64,000 bases of DNA from the NCBI GenBank assembly GCA_916610825.1, contig OU744446.1, positions 38,788,261-38,852,260 of the forward strand, read 5' to 3'. The stretch is from Haliclystus octoradiatus (Eukaryota > Cnidaria > Staurozoa > Stauromedusae > Haliclystidae). This document shows, piece by piece, positions 40,101-59,158 of the stretch (positions are counted from its first letter, which is position 1; each line of letters opens with the position of its first letter). A program made the position numbers and the translations under genes. Below the pieces are notes generated by a model. The model had not been told where the DNA came from, ran no database searches, and worked only from the letters and a program-made list of their open reading frames with translations.

Positions 40101-43100
40101 TAGCCAGCTTCAAGATATGAACGATGATGAAATGAATAGAACAGTCGACCGCGTTGTTGAAATGGCACTTGTAAAAATTATTTCTCACAAAATTCTGTGT
40201 CGGGTGGAGATCCCGTGTTTCCGGAAAATCTCAAACAAAAACATATTTCGTGCCCAGACCTTAGTTGCCAATCCCTGTATTCTATAATCTATGCACCCAG
40301 ATAATGTAAGGGAGAGCATGTGAATTGGAACAAATTTTCTTAAAAACTCCAAACATATTATTACTCAAAAACGGCTCACGCAAAACTCACAATTTTGGTA
40401 TCAAATATTGTCAAATCAAAGTTTAACGGAAGAATGACATTTTTTCAATTCGAGATTTTGCGAAAATGTAGGGTGAAACGAAATGATTGCAAATTTACCA
40501 TTATTTCATTGAATTTCTTTAAATAAATTGAGTATGGGTGGCCCTGCCGTACTCGACAAACTGCTCATTTGTGCTACAGACGAGAGTATGTTGCCAGTAC
40601 CAATCGAAATATATCAATATATAATTATGCACATCTTAAATTGTTATGGTATTTATGTTGTCACGTACATGCTTCAGGTTTACAGTTTTACAAAATCTGC
40701 TGTAAAAACACTTCTTCCTGTTGCTCAAATTTATATTCATGTTTAAACTTGTATAAACCTCTGCTGAGATGATTGATATTACATGTCCCTGAAATCTAGA
40801 ACTTGAACATAATTTGCCATATAGGTCTGGGCTGTTTCTAGCCCTATCACCTTGCAAGATCACAGCAAAAAACGCTATCCCCTGCGAAAAACAGTCCAAG
40901 AGTTCATGAACAGTTCATGGACAATTCATGAAATTTGGGGCTGTTTAACATTCATGAACTGTTTTTCACAGGAGATATGCTTATTTTTGAGCAATTTTCA
41001 CCAATGAAGTAACAGTCCTTTTCACGATTTAACTGCTCATAATGTTATAATTAATAATAATAATATATGGCAAAAGAGTAAAATAATACACATTCTTCAT
41101 TGAGTAAAAAATCTGTCTGAAGATCGCAGTGAAATGCGTGAAACTTGAGTAACAGTAAAAATGTATTCTTTGACTCTTTCGCCATATATTATTATTATTT
41201 ACCGCTCTGTCAAATGAAGACATAGAGCGCTATATTATCTGCTATTAGATAAACATAAATTTTATTATTAATGTTATAATTATATTTTATTCTTCAGCAG
41301 TGTGTAGTCACAATGACGATGGATCTCTTGACAAAATAGCGTCATTCAACAAAACACCTTCAATTACAACACCTTTGTCAAATACCAATTCACACAAAGA
41401 AAAAATGCCTGTTCCAATAATTTCACCATCTGACAAAGTTGCTGGTGTTTTATCCTTAGTTAATGGTAATCCAATTAATCATTCACCGACAGGTCGATAT
41501 AGAAATCGAACAAAGTGGAGCAATTCGATTGGTCGAATACGATAGTATGATATGATGCACCGGTTAATTCTAAACTGTTTTGTTGAGACTACTCCACCAT
41601 GTGTTCTAACAGTTATGGCAAAAAGGCGCTACGGATAACCAAGTTTTTGATACATTCAAATACATTAAAATACACTGAAATTTATGTTATGATTATATGT
41701 CCCAAAATTCACATGTTTATCGTAGACTATAACAGTTATTGATCCTAGGCTCGATGAATAAATGTTACTTAATCCTGATTAATAGTTAAACTGTGTAGGC
41801 TAATTTCCTTTTATTTATTCTATTTCAAGTGTATCATATCATGAGCATTACAAGATTGTAAAATATTGTAACCAACTATGACTGGTCAAGAAAATGATTA
41901 GAAATTAGAAAGCAAATTCTATCCAAACTGTGTGTCCCAAACTGTGATATGTACACTTTAAAGAAGGAACCAGTGCACAGCGATAACTTCCCAGTTATTG
42001 GCAGTTGTAAGTGGCCGTAAGTGTGTAATGCTGTGAAGGAACCTGTGCGCAGCGATAACTTCCCAGTTATTGGCAGTTGTAAGTGGCCGTAAGTGTGTAA
42101 TGCTGTAAGTGTTTTCTATTGTAGGCCAACTGATTGTTACTCCTGTTGTTGCTAATGACAATCAACAACAAAGCGTTGACGCTCAAAATGTTGTTCAGGT
42201 TGAAACTGGTGCTTCTCAAAAAGATCAAGTTTGTAATTCAAAGATTGAAAAGATTGAAGGAAAAGCAAACAATTATAAATACAAGGTAATCTATCATCAT
42301 AATTGCCTCTAGATAAACACCTGTGTGGTAGATTCAATGAAACAATTATTCAAGTAGTAAAATAGTTCTATAAACGTTTTTACATTCTGAAATCCTTCTT
42401 TACAGAATATAATCCTTCATCGATTATTTTATACGGTCCACAAGGCGGTCTAAAAAGTATTTGGTGTCAGCTCATGCTACGTATTAACATGTTCACCCAA
42501 TGTAATCCCAAAGCATCCAAAGCATGGCACCATAAGGCTGAGTCAAGACTCACATTCCAACAAAATTGTTTATGAGTTCATGAACTAGTTCATGAACCCT
42601 AACTGGCCAAATTTCATGGAATATTCATGAACAAATCGTGAATAGCTCAGCTCATGAAAATTAGACCATTTAACGTCAATGAACTGTTTTCACAGGGGTC
42701 ATTGGTATATTAACCAGTTGAATGGACTTGGTGTTATTGTTTATTCTTGCATGTATTTTTTCAAGTGTAAACAGCCGCAGTGTCACTGGTCATTCCGTAC
42801 ACTGTATAAGCTACAGCGTCATGAAAAGGCACACACCGGAGAGAAGCCATACAAGGTGCGTCAAAATCAACTGTCAGTCATTATTGATTCTAAAAATCAG
42901 ATGTATCACAAGGCGTTCCAATATTTATTCTGATATGCAGATAGGAACAATTGACACTTTTTCACTGATGAATATTTTGTTAAAAAAGCATGTTGTGTAT
43001 CTGATGTAGCACCGTTTTTATCGTTTTTTGAGGACCTAGGATCTCAATATGTCTGACTCCTCTTTGAATCACTAGTAGAGAGCATTGCTTTTCGAAAGGG

Positions 43101-46100
43101 TATCTCTTAATCATGTGATCCGAGAGGTCTGGGCTGAATTATCCGAAAATCAAAAGTTTGTAATTTTTTGTAAAACAGATTTAGTTGGATTTAGATTTAT
43201 GACAATGTTTATGACAATGGAACCGTTGAACTTTCACGAGCTGAGCTTTGGACAGGGTGTCTTTCGTAGCAACAGGTCTTAGCGATATAGAGTATGCATT
43301 TGAAATCATAATCATAATCTCTTTCTTAGTGTCCAATCGATGGCTGTGAGAGAACATTTTCTCAACTTTATAATCTGAAAGTGCATGCAATGAATCACAA
43401 AGATAAAATTATTTGCAGCAAAAAAAGTTGCCATCGAACATTTGAAACAATTGAAGAATCAACTGCACATTACAAGAAATGCCATCAGCAGGATACTAAT
43501 AAGTGAGTAACAGATTCTGTCCGTCTGTCACAACTAGTATGTGCAGCTGTTACAAGGAGATTCAACTATCTGATTAAGCAAGCTGATTTTGTTTCAGAAT
43601 TACAGTATATTATTTGCTGGACACTTTTAGACACTGGAGACAGTTTCCCCCAACAAACCTGTTACAACATGTACCTATTCTATATAATGGCCACCTGTCT
43701 ATGGTGGTATAGCCTAGCTCCACAAGGCCCACTATTCCGCTACGTACCTGCGCTCATCTGCCCTATACGCAGCAGCCGCAGGTCAAGTGAAGTACAGGGG
43801 CATGTGGCACAGGTCTAATGGTGGTAACTCTTGCAATGTCTTGTGTAGTATTGACTATTGAATCAACCCTGTACATAAAGGCCACCTGTCTATAGTGGTC
43901 ATTTGTGGTATGTCTAAAATAGTATTTCTATTGAACCAACTCTGTATATAAAGGCCACCTGCGTGTAACGGTCATTTTCTCTGTATTTCGTAATTGGCTG
44001 TTATTCACTTGTGTTTTACTGTATTTAACTATCTGATTCATTTCCTTATTTTTATAGTCCAACCACAGATGAAAATGAGTCAAATGGTAGTTCTGAAACA
44101 TATTCATCAGATCTTTCACAAAGTGAAATACCAAAAGGAGCGTTACAATCTATGAGAAAAAGAAAATATATTTGCAACCAAGAGGTAACATTTTAATAGA
44201 TCTTCTGTTGTTGCTCTCCCAATGTCTGATTGAGGAGTTTCTATTATCCATTTCTCTTGTTTTATTGAGCATTACTAATTATATGATTGTATATGTTACA
44301 TTCATGAACGTGAAATTGCCTAAATGTTTATGAAATGTTTATGAAGTGTTGATGAAAATTTGGGTAATCTTACACTCATAGACCAGTTCATGAACTGTTC
44401 ATGAACCCAAACCAAAAGGGGAAATGCATGGTTCAATTTCTAAATAAAAATTTTTCAGTATATTTTCCTTTGACCATAGGTATGACCGCACCCACAACTT
44501 TCTAGATAAATTAGTTTAATATTTAATTTCACTGATTCGGTATCTCTTCGAACTGATTTTCATTTTAGTATTTGAGATCACTATTTGCTGTTCATGAACC
44601 CAGAAGGGTTGAGCTGTTGGTCCCAAATCATTTTGAATTTGGGACATGATCCAATCCCAAACTTAACCCGCATGGGAATGCGGCATTGGCCATACCCTTA
44701 CTTAGAGAACTACAGTAATTGCTTTTGTTTTCTTGTCATAGGGATGTTATTGGTCGTTTTTATCATCTAGTAAATTAAAGAGACATCTCATAACACACAC
44801 AGATCAAAAGACATTCACTTGTGATATTGATTCTTGTGGTAAATCATTTCGCAGAGAAAGTCACTTGAAGCAGCATGCAATCACACACACTGGAGAAAAG
44901 CCATATGCATGTTCTATTGAAGGTACCAGTAATCATGAATGCCATTAATTAATGAATTATTGGAGGGTTTGAAATGGTGCAGATTCTGATCTGATGTGAT
45001 CAATTCATGCCCAATTGATTTGCTCTAGACGTCTCGGATATCTTGGCTCAGATGAATATTTTCTTGTGGGTTCATAAACAGCTCATGAGAAGTTCATAGA
45101 TCGGTTCTGAACATGTGAAATGTAAGACATGAAATTTTCTAAATTTTCATGAACAGGTCATGAAGAGTTCAATGAAAATTGTGCCATTTAATGTTCACAC
45201 ATTCAGAAAATGTTACACATGGGTAAAATAACATTTTCATCTTGGCAACAGAACTACTTATTCGCCAGATATATTTTTTATACAATTTGATATCTGTGCT
45301 CTTTGATTATGTTAATTCAGGGTCCATCACAGTCTTGAAGCCTCTGGAGCCCAGGTTTGTGAAAGGCTAACAAAGTTTAGAGGGGAAAAAAAGTTATCCA
45401 AATAATAAGCGAGGTTTCAGGTTTCTAAGAACAAAACACTTTTGCTGGACTCTGTCTTTGATTTTGTTGTTGTATAAAAGGGGAAAGGTAACACAATCAA
45501 TTTACCTGTATGCACATCGTCCTATGAGTTATCGAAGAGAATCAAAGACTGCTATTAATTATACTTATTTATTATTGTAGGTTGCAAAGGCCGTTTTTCT
45601 GCACGCACCAGTCTCAATGTGCACATGCGTAAACATGAGATCGAACGTCCATTCAAATGTTCATTTCCTGGCTGTGACAAAGGTTATATAACACCTGCTA
45701 ATCTCAAAGCTCACATGAAGAAGCATGAAGGTAATGATAACTAATAATATGGCATTTAGTTATGTCAGATCAACAAATATTTGTTATCAATAAATTATAT
45801 CAAATTGTTTTTTTTCACATTGAACTTCCTTTGAGCAACAGTGAGAATATTCCATTGGAAAATATTTTTTATTTTTCAAATAAAATCATTGGATCAATAA
45901 CAGAATGCCAAAATGCACTTAATACTATGATAATGATCAACATAGTTGACGTATAAGAAATGATATGTAACTTATTTGACCAATTTTGGAAACTTTTTTG
46001 TGACATAATTGCCAGTGTAAGAGTGGAAATGTATATTAACAGTTTTGCATGGAATACAATACAAATTTAATACAGATTTGATCAAATCATCAACATTAGA

Positions 46101-48006
46101 ATTTGGTTACATTTCTCTCCTTGTTTTAGGCTGTGAAGCTCCATCTTCCTCTTCACTCAGCGTGACGACGTCATCCTACCCTGACGAAAGTTCAATCGTA
46201 ACATCTGAAAGCTCTATCACAGACGATTGCGGCATTGTTGATCGTTTAACATTAGAATCATTACCACGTTTTGCCGTCGGAATTTTACCACATGAATTTG
46301 CTGCTGCTGCATTTGGTGAGGCAGCATGTGCTCAATACATTGCGTCAGATGCATTCGACAATATCAAAACATCTGACACAGTAATGACATCACCATCAAC
46401 GTGGCATGACGACCAACATCAATCAATGGCTATGACTCCAGCCTCTTTCATGGAATTAGAATCATCTTTAGAAATTGATAATGAGGATCATTTTACATTG
46501 TTACAAAATGGTACATCTGAAGTTGTTTCATCGTTAATGCAAAGTGATATCACTGTGGTAAGTTACCATGTCAGTGGCCTCTCTAGACAGGGTTCTGATC
46601 ATTTGCATTTTATGAGGCAATTGATTAAACTCATAAATAGCTATCCTTCTGCTAGCCTGCGCGCAGACCCAATTCTTCTTTTATGATTAGAAGGGTCTGC
46701 GTAATATCGTAAGAATGCTTGCGCTGGACTGAATCAGGGGGAGTGGCTAAATGTGAGAAACCTATTGTTCGTCTATTGTTCATCAGCTAATCGCTAGTAA
46801 GTTCTGCAAAACTAGAACCAGATCGTGATTGGCTGGTGAACAATAGACACATAATAGATTTCTCACGTTTAGCCACTCCCCCTGATTCAGTCCAGCGCAA
46901 GCTTTCTTACGATATTACGCAGACCCTACTAATCATATAAATGATTTGAGTCTACGCGCAGGCTATCCTTCTGCTTGTGGTAGGCCTACCTTAATAATGA
47001 TCAATAGAGGACCACTGTAGGCCTACCATGTGTTTATCGTGACCAATTTCTTTCTAGCTGTCTTGAAAAAATCTTTCCCAGTAGTATACTCCAAAATCCA
47101 AATTCAATCCCATGTTCACTAATCTATTGCAGATTTGTAGGTGTGTATATAGATCTAACGTTTTAACTGAAATGTTATGATGAAATGTTACGATGAACGT
47201 CTGATGATTTAAAGCGAGAAACTCTGAGTTACTAAAAAAAGCTTTGCCTCATTCATGTTTTCTATCCATCTAGGCTCTGTTTTACTTAACACCCATGAGG
47301 GGGGGGGGTGGTAACTTCCATTGCGCTTCGATGGGGTTGTTTAAATGGAACACAAAATTTTCCACATAATGAAAAAGAATCCCCAAATATTTTTTATAAA
47401 TGACAGATTCAACCATAACAATTTGTTTTGCAAAATGGAAAAGTTGCAAAGGCGTCAAAAGGATACATCAAGAAATTTTCATGACTAAGCGTACCCTAAA
47501 AATTTTGAAAAAGGTATCCTTTAATATTTGAACGTCCCCGTATACCAAAAGTATGTAAGTTACCCCTCGAGACTCAAAACATTGATCACTTTTCAATAGT
47601 TATGTATAAGATTGAACAAACTATATTTGCATGTAATTGCTTCTCAAGTTTGACTTTAGTTCATAGTTGCCTGTAACGTACAGCTAAGAGAAAGTACCTC
47701 AGCTAAGAGAAAGAAATCAAGTCTGTAAAAAAATGCAAGCCATACTAAATTAATGTATTCATCACATATCCTTTTTAATTTCAGTCTATTTCGCAGTCGT
47801 CATCTCCGTGTATGTCTGAGTCGAGACAGTTTCTGCCAATGAATGATTTACCGGAAGTCCCCTTAAGTGATTCAGTATTGATTGATCATTTATATGCTAA
47901 CCAATCAGATGCAATGAATTTTGATATGATTGACAGCCATTGTGTGGAAATTGTTACTGGTGATTCATTTATTGAAACAACCATTAATCTGCAAGATATC
48001 CGATAA
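37106..48006 (+). CDS. ZXDC: ZXD-family C2H2 zinc-finger protein (ZXDC-like)
   Basis: Nuclear regulator; vertebrate ZXDA/B/C act with CIITA in transcription. Exons: 37106-37139, 41298-41492, 42125-42285, 42766-42855, 43330-43502, 44058-44184, 44742-44922, 45581-45730, 46130-46557, 47785-48006. All phases agree and give 586 residues plus stop. Seven fingers: CKQPQC...HEKAH, CPIDGC...HAMNH, CSKKSC...HYKKCH, CNQEGC...HLITH, CDIDSC...HAITH, CSIEGC...HMRKH and CSFPGC...HMKKH. Vertebrate ZXD proteins have about ten. GCKGRFSARTSLNVH and the C-terminal VEIVTGDSF resemble the ZXDC signature finger and C-terminus. Residues 371-513 are acidic and serine/threonine-rich, a plausible activation region. The first exon (MADEASKNIAE) is inferred from phase and position and is the least certain. 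Exon-by-exon fingers split across introns argue against a recent KRAB-type origin. A different multi-finger family (such as ZNF76/143) is the main alternative. Confidence 0.8.
38361..38724 (+). mobile_element. Full-length tRNA-derived SINE with target-site duplication
   Basis: The tRNA-like head has an A box (TTAGCTCAGATGG) and a slightly altered B box (GTTCAAATCC). The body and tail end at ACCGTCTACATTGC. It is flanked by an 11-bp duplication, ATACTTTAAGT, at 38350-38360 and 38725-38735, so it is a bona fide retroposed insertion. It is in intron 1 of the zinc-finger gene. Confidence 0.92.
40879..40973. mobile_element. TTCATGAA palindrome element, copy 1
   Basis: About 95 bp with inverted ends: CCCCTGCGAAAAACAGT at the left against ACTGTTTTTCACAGGAG at the right. 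Inside are several TTCATGAA palindromes (GTTCATGAACAGTTCATGG, AATTCATGAAATT, CATTCATGAACTG). It is in intron 1 of the zinc-finger gene. Confidence 0.65.
41050..41203. mobile_element. Hairpin element of about 150 bp
   Basis: Left arm AATAATATATGGCAAAAGAG is matched by right arm CTCTTTCGCCATATATTATT. The centre has GCGTGAAACTTGAGTAACAG, similar to the arms of the hairpin MITE at 15625-15784. It ends 95 bp before exon 2 of the zinc-finger gene. Confidence 0.6.
41963..42106 (+). repeat. Two-copy 72-bp tandem duplication
   Basis: Units 41963-42034 and 42035-42106 are almost identical (GATAACTTCCCAGTTATTGG in both), differing at a few bases. The second unit ends about 18 bp before exon 42125-42285 of the zinc-finger gene. 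Confidence 0.92.
42553..42702. mobile_element. TTCATGAA palindrome element, copy 2
   Basis: Contains GAGTTCATGAACTAGTTCAT, further TTCATGAAC and GCTCATGAAA motifs, and the right terminus GAACTGTTTTCACAGGGG shared with copy 1. It lies just upstream of zinc-finger exon 42766-42855. Confidence 0.6.
43640..44020. repeat. Composite of 177-bp MITE fragments
   Basis: Repeats CCACCTGTCTATGGTGG, AAGGCCACCTGTCTATAGTG and a degenerate AAGGCCACCTGCGTGTAACG, plus AAACCTGTTACAA near the left and TGTGTTTTACTG near the right. It looks like nested or tandem MITE copies with unrelated sequence (about 43710-43820) inserted. Confidence 0.65.
44290..44428. mobile_element. TTCATGAA palindrome element, copy 3
   Basis: Includes ACATTCATGAACGTGAAATT and CAGTTCATGAACTGTTCATG at opposite ends with degenerate TTTATGAA units between. 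It is in the intron after zinc-finger exon 44058-44184. Confidence 0.55.
45063..45225. mobile_element. TTCATGAA palindrome element, copy 4 (degenerate)
   Basis: Contains GGTTCATAAACAGCTCATGA, TTTTCATGAACAGGTCATGA and GTGCCATTTAATGTTCA, matching copies 1 and 2 in order but with decayed palindromes. It is in the intron after zinc-finger exon 44742-44922. Confidence 0.5.
46653..46965. mobile_element. Hairpin MITE with 9-11-bp duplication (Mutator-like)
   Basis: Ends TAGCCTGCGCGCAGAC and GTCTACGCGCAGGCTA are flanked by the direct repeat TCCTTCTGC at 46644-46652 and 46966-46974, possibly 11 bp with TA. The inverted arms are about 140 bp and highly similar, leaving only a short loop. There is no coding capacity. 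Long inverted ends with 9-11-bp duplications fit Mutator-like elements. It is in the last intron of the zinc-finger gene, 95 bp after the donor. Confidence 0.82.
47212..47275. repeat. Fragment of the hairpin MITE seen at 15625
   Basis: GAGAAACTCTGAGTTACT followed by GCTTTGCCTCAT and TTTCTATCCATCTA matches the right arm of the 15625-15784 hairpin. It lies in the last intron of the zinc-finger gene. Confidence 0.55.
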
Positions 48007-48497
48007 AGCGATACATGGATTTTACTATATGTTTGGAATATAAAACGTGAGTACACAAATTGTTTACTTTAAGATTATTTGCTCTGTTATCGCCTGCATA
48101 ATATTTAATGAAAATGGACCGATCGGAATTTTGCTATCAGGTAAACCGGATTCATTCTTTTATAGATTCAATCGCGCGATTTTCAAAATTATACTAAATA
48201 TTAAAAAGTCATGATTCCTATTTATTTTATTTTTTTGATTTCTCATGTATTGTCAAACAGGGTAAGCTAGAAACGTTTTCGTCAGCATGATTGATTAATT
48301 GATTCCTGAGTATTTATATAAGCATGTGTGCGAATAATGGACGGACGCCCTTTCAGACGCAAGCCAAGAATGATCTTACCAAGGATTGAGTTAAAAACAC
48401 TGCTTGTGAAGAAAGGTTCAAAGTCCCAACCACTGCATCTCATTTTTGTAAATTTCGGTGTTGATATTTCTGTGTTTCAGATACATTTGTTGTGTAT

Positions 48498-48503
48498 AAT
48501 AAA
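48498..48503 (+). terminator. Polyadenylation signal AATAAA
   Basis: Canonical hexamer about 490 bp after the zinc-finger stop codon; the first convincing candidate downstream. Confidence 0.45.
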
Positions 48504-55544
<7,041 letters not shown>

Positions 55545-55583
55545 ATAATAAATAGATAACTATAACTTCCTATGATCGCTTAT

Positions 55584-55983
55584 CTCATGGGAGGGTTAGC
55601 TCAGAATGGGAAGATTAGCTCAGATGGCAGAGCAACCGAACTTCAGATCGGATCATATCTGATCGACTGTGGTTCGAATCCCACTATGGTCAACTCAGCC
55701 TTGACTTTATCTGAAACATCAAATGAGTACCATCTGAGGATGGCGGATGGTGTGGTCCAGAGGGAATTGCATTGTGAGTAGCTGTAGCTGCAGTGCATCG
55801 TTGCGCATTGATAATCGAGACCTATCTGCCATCAAATCTGTTGAAATTGATCTGCAGTGTTGCGGCTGAGATCAACAAAGAGCGTTTAAAATCATTGCTC
55901 TCAGCGAAAAAAGCCACTCATCTAGAAATAGAGGAGTGGTACGGGTGCCTTTGGTAGGGCGACACCGTCTACATTACATTTAC
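55584..55983 (+). mobile_element. Young full-length SINE with 12-bp duplication
   Basis: Flanked by ATGATCGCTTAT at 55572-55583 and 55984-55995. The head has canonical RNA polymerase III boxes (TTAGCTCAGATGG; GGTTCGAATCC) and the tail ends ACCGTCTACATTAC. A partial extra head (GGGTTAGCTCAGAATGGG) precedes the full one, giving a tandem A box. The intact boxes and duplication make this the best-preserved copy in the window. Confidence 0.95.
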
Positions 55984-55995
55984 ATGATCGCTTAT

Positions 55996-58900
55996 GACTG
56001 TAAACCAACTGAGTGACAAGCCCGGAATTTAATATATTATTCTTGACATCTTCTCGTCGTTCCTTTTATACTTATAATAAACCGAATAAATATGAGTATT
56101 ATTTATGAATACGGTAATCGTATGTACAGTATCAATAAGTTTGAAGAGTTTATTTTCCGTATTGCTAATTCAATTTGTCATATTCATCTAATCGCTTCAA
56201 TTTTAATCCGATTGGTAAAATATTTATCAGATTTGTATGTAAGGATTAAGGATTTGAGTTAACTACTTGTTTAATAATTGTTCCTGTGTATTCGATTAGC
56301 TATATATTTACATTATTATTTAAAATGTACATCAAAGTATTTCTACCGGTAAAACTATTATGATATAGCCTCACATCGGTAAAACAGTAAACCCATGCGA
56401 GATTAATTTTAATTTTACACCATCATGTTGGTTGGTGATATTTCTTCATAATTTTTGGCATGGGATTTGCTCTAGATTAGACATAGGTTAACGTTGAAAC
56501 CCGTGGTTTTATATATAGCAGTTAAAAAAGGTCACCTTTTGAAACGTTTTGGGTAATAAAAGATTTGACGATTATGCTATGTTTACATAATGTTAAGCAA
56601 TTATTATTGTATTAAGATTATTTTGTCAAACTGTGCCATTCAAATAGAGGCTATAGAAATAACTACTCGTAACAGAATGCACGAACGTAAATGATGTGAT
56701 GTAATTATCAACGCTAATTATCATCAATATTCTCCTATGTATATCTTGATTGATTCAAGTCGCTCTTTCTTTTTGCTTTCTCATTTTCATGACTGGAAAG
56801 CGAATTCACTTCCCAATCCATCAAGATCGGCATAACACAGAACCGAGACTTAAACAAGTCAACCTCCTATACCCGACAATACTTTGTGAAGTTTCCAGCA
56901 ATCGAGGCTAGATTCCAGGAGGATAGGCTAGAAGAAAATCGACGTTTTTATGATTTATAGTCAAAATTTCAACATCTATCAGGGGAAACTATTGAACTGT
57001 TCTAGAATCTCAGAAATCGTTTAATTATTATATTTATTTGCTGTTGATGTTGATTTTTACTTCTTAAAATCCAGAAATGTATCTATACCTATAAATGGCA
57101 ATGTCTTTGTGTGTCTGCGCCGGTTTTTGCCATTTTCTCAGCGATTTCGAAACCAAAGGAATGAAAATAACATCATCGGATAGATAATTGTAAATAGTTT
57201 TACTTGACAAGCATTGTTTTTTCGCATTTTCCCTTTGCTTTGCGTATCGAAAGAAAATTTCATTTCACGCTCAGATTTTGTTTTGTGTTTTGGAACCGCC
57301 ATGTTTCGTTGTGTCTCGTTTCTATTGTTTGATATTAAAATTCGTTTGTTCTCCAATTTCGTTTCACGTCAAAGGTAGTTTTAATTCAGCCAAAATTAAC
57401 CCTGCAGCTGCAGCAACGCAGGTAAGACATTGCAAGTTAATACATAAATAACAAATACGGATATAAGTAAACTATCAGTAGAGTATAGCTATATTATAGG
57501 TTGTTGCTATTGACGTAAATATTCAAGATCATCTATACTCTCTACCGAGCATTCCCAGAGGTCTATATACGTGGGGGTGCTTGACAGTTGAATACATGAG
57601 AACATCATGAGGGATTTCGAGGCAAGCGTTGCAGTGATTTCCTGATCAATCAATCGATACATCTTGACTATATTACTCGGTGACTATACCTGTTAAGAAG
57701 GAGTTGAGTTAACATTGTGCGTTGTAGTCTGGTAAGTGTTTCTTTGTTCCTAAATATCTGCATTGATTAATTTTAAGAACTGTGATTTTTATTTATAACA
57801 TGCAGTAATGCACAGAATCGGCAAAAGTTATCGTACTCAACTTAGAGCCACTTCCATACTCGATGATTCCTCGATTGTGAACAGGCCGAGTTTTAAAATT
57901 GTCCTGTGTTTGAATAATTGTGTAGTTTAAACTTTTAATTGTTAATTGTCTAACAGTTAAATCGATAATAGTAATTCTTAAATGCTCTTTTATGAACCTT
58001 CGATTTGGAGAGTATGAGTATTTATAAATATCAAATCATTTACTATTGTACATGAAGCATATTAGTGTCTGCTACAATCGTCTATAGAAAGTCTGTGATG
58101 CTTAAAAGTTGGACATATAGAATAATTGTTTGCTCAAAACGAGGCTTGATTGAAGTAAGATATATTAGTGGCCTTTCTTTCTTTCAAGTAATATACATAC
58201 TGTATTGCGCTTCATTCATCATGTCAGATAGATGATATATTTGTGCGATTTTCTTCTGATCATTTGCCAGCAGTTATAATCTCACACTCAAGCATCAGGC
58301 GATAAATTATGAAAACGAGACTAACGTTATAGAATAGAAGCTATGTTGAGTCTATAAACCATAATAGAAATAGAAAACAAAATAGAAATAGAAAACAAAT
58401 TTGTTTTATCTTGAAACAGGTATATTTTGATTTGTGTTATAGAAGAAATGGCGGCCGAAGTAAAATTCGATTGTATTTATACTCTGTAAATCCTTTCTCG
58501 GTTGGACGGTTCTTCATTGTCACACCAACTAAATACAACCACCGACAGCACTCCATCCCATTCCAATAATGACATTTAATTTACATTAAGTTATCAAATC
58601 AATACGGTGGTAACTGTAAGAGGGATGATCTATATCGCCTGCAACGAAGGAAGTCTAAAAAATGATCGGTTTAAAATGCCTTTTCAAGAATCAATAATAT
58701 TTTTTGTAGGTATTTTGTCGTTTGTTAGTGTTTTATTTAATAACAAAATTAAATAAAAAATTAAATTTTTCATGTGCACATGTCTAATAGAATCAGTGCT
58801 TTGATACCTGTTTTATGTAAATTTAGAGGATGTAAAATAAATGATGATTGACGGCGGTAAATTTTGTTAAATGTTTGATTAAAACATTGGTATCGTATAT

Positions 58901-59030
58901 AAAGGTTAATTTTTATGGTGTTGTATTGTCGTACCTTTTCACTCAAATCTTAGCGATGTAAAGGATTTTACATTTCATACGGGTGCGGTTATATATAGAA
59001 AACTATGCTTATACTTTAATGGTATAAAAT
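55996..59030. other. Upstream of the receptor cyclase, no gene seen
   Basis: No supported coding exon. The first non-coding exon and promoter of the receptor guanylate cyclase probably lie here, since its coding exon is preceded by a splice acceptor at 59640-59641. Confidence 0.4.
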
Positions 59031-59158
59031 TGACCAGCGGCCTTTGCTCTCGGTCTTCGCATACGTTGCCTGACGCTCTAATTCACTACGCTGTTTGTGA
59101 CTTGGCATTCACTTTTCAACTTTGAGCACGCAAGGCGCGATGGTCAATTTTATGCTTT
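59031..59158. mobile_element. Short inverted-repeat element
   Basis: Left ATAAAATTGACCAGCG is matched by right CGATGGTCAATTTTATGC, about 128 bp overall. No coding. Probably a MITE; the superfamily is not determinable. Confidence 0.5.

Noticed and set aside
46558-46686. Extension of zinc-finger exon 46130-46557 to a stop at 46686
   Set aside because: A strong GTAAGT donor at 46558 and an in-phase downstream exon show that the extension is intronic; it also runs into the hairpin MITE.
55610-55690. Possible tRNA gene with A and B boxes
   Set aside because: It is the head of a SINE: the same head and 300-bp body recur at several sites, and the sequence does not fold into a standard tRNA acceptor stem at its 3' side.
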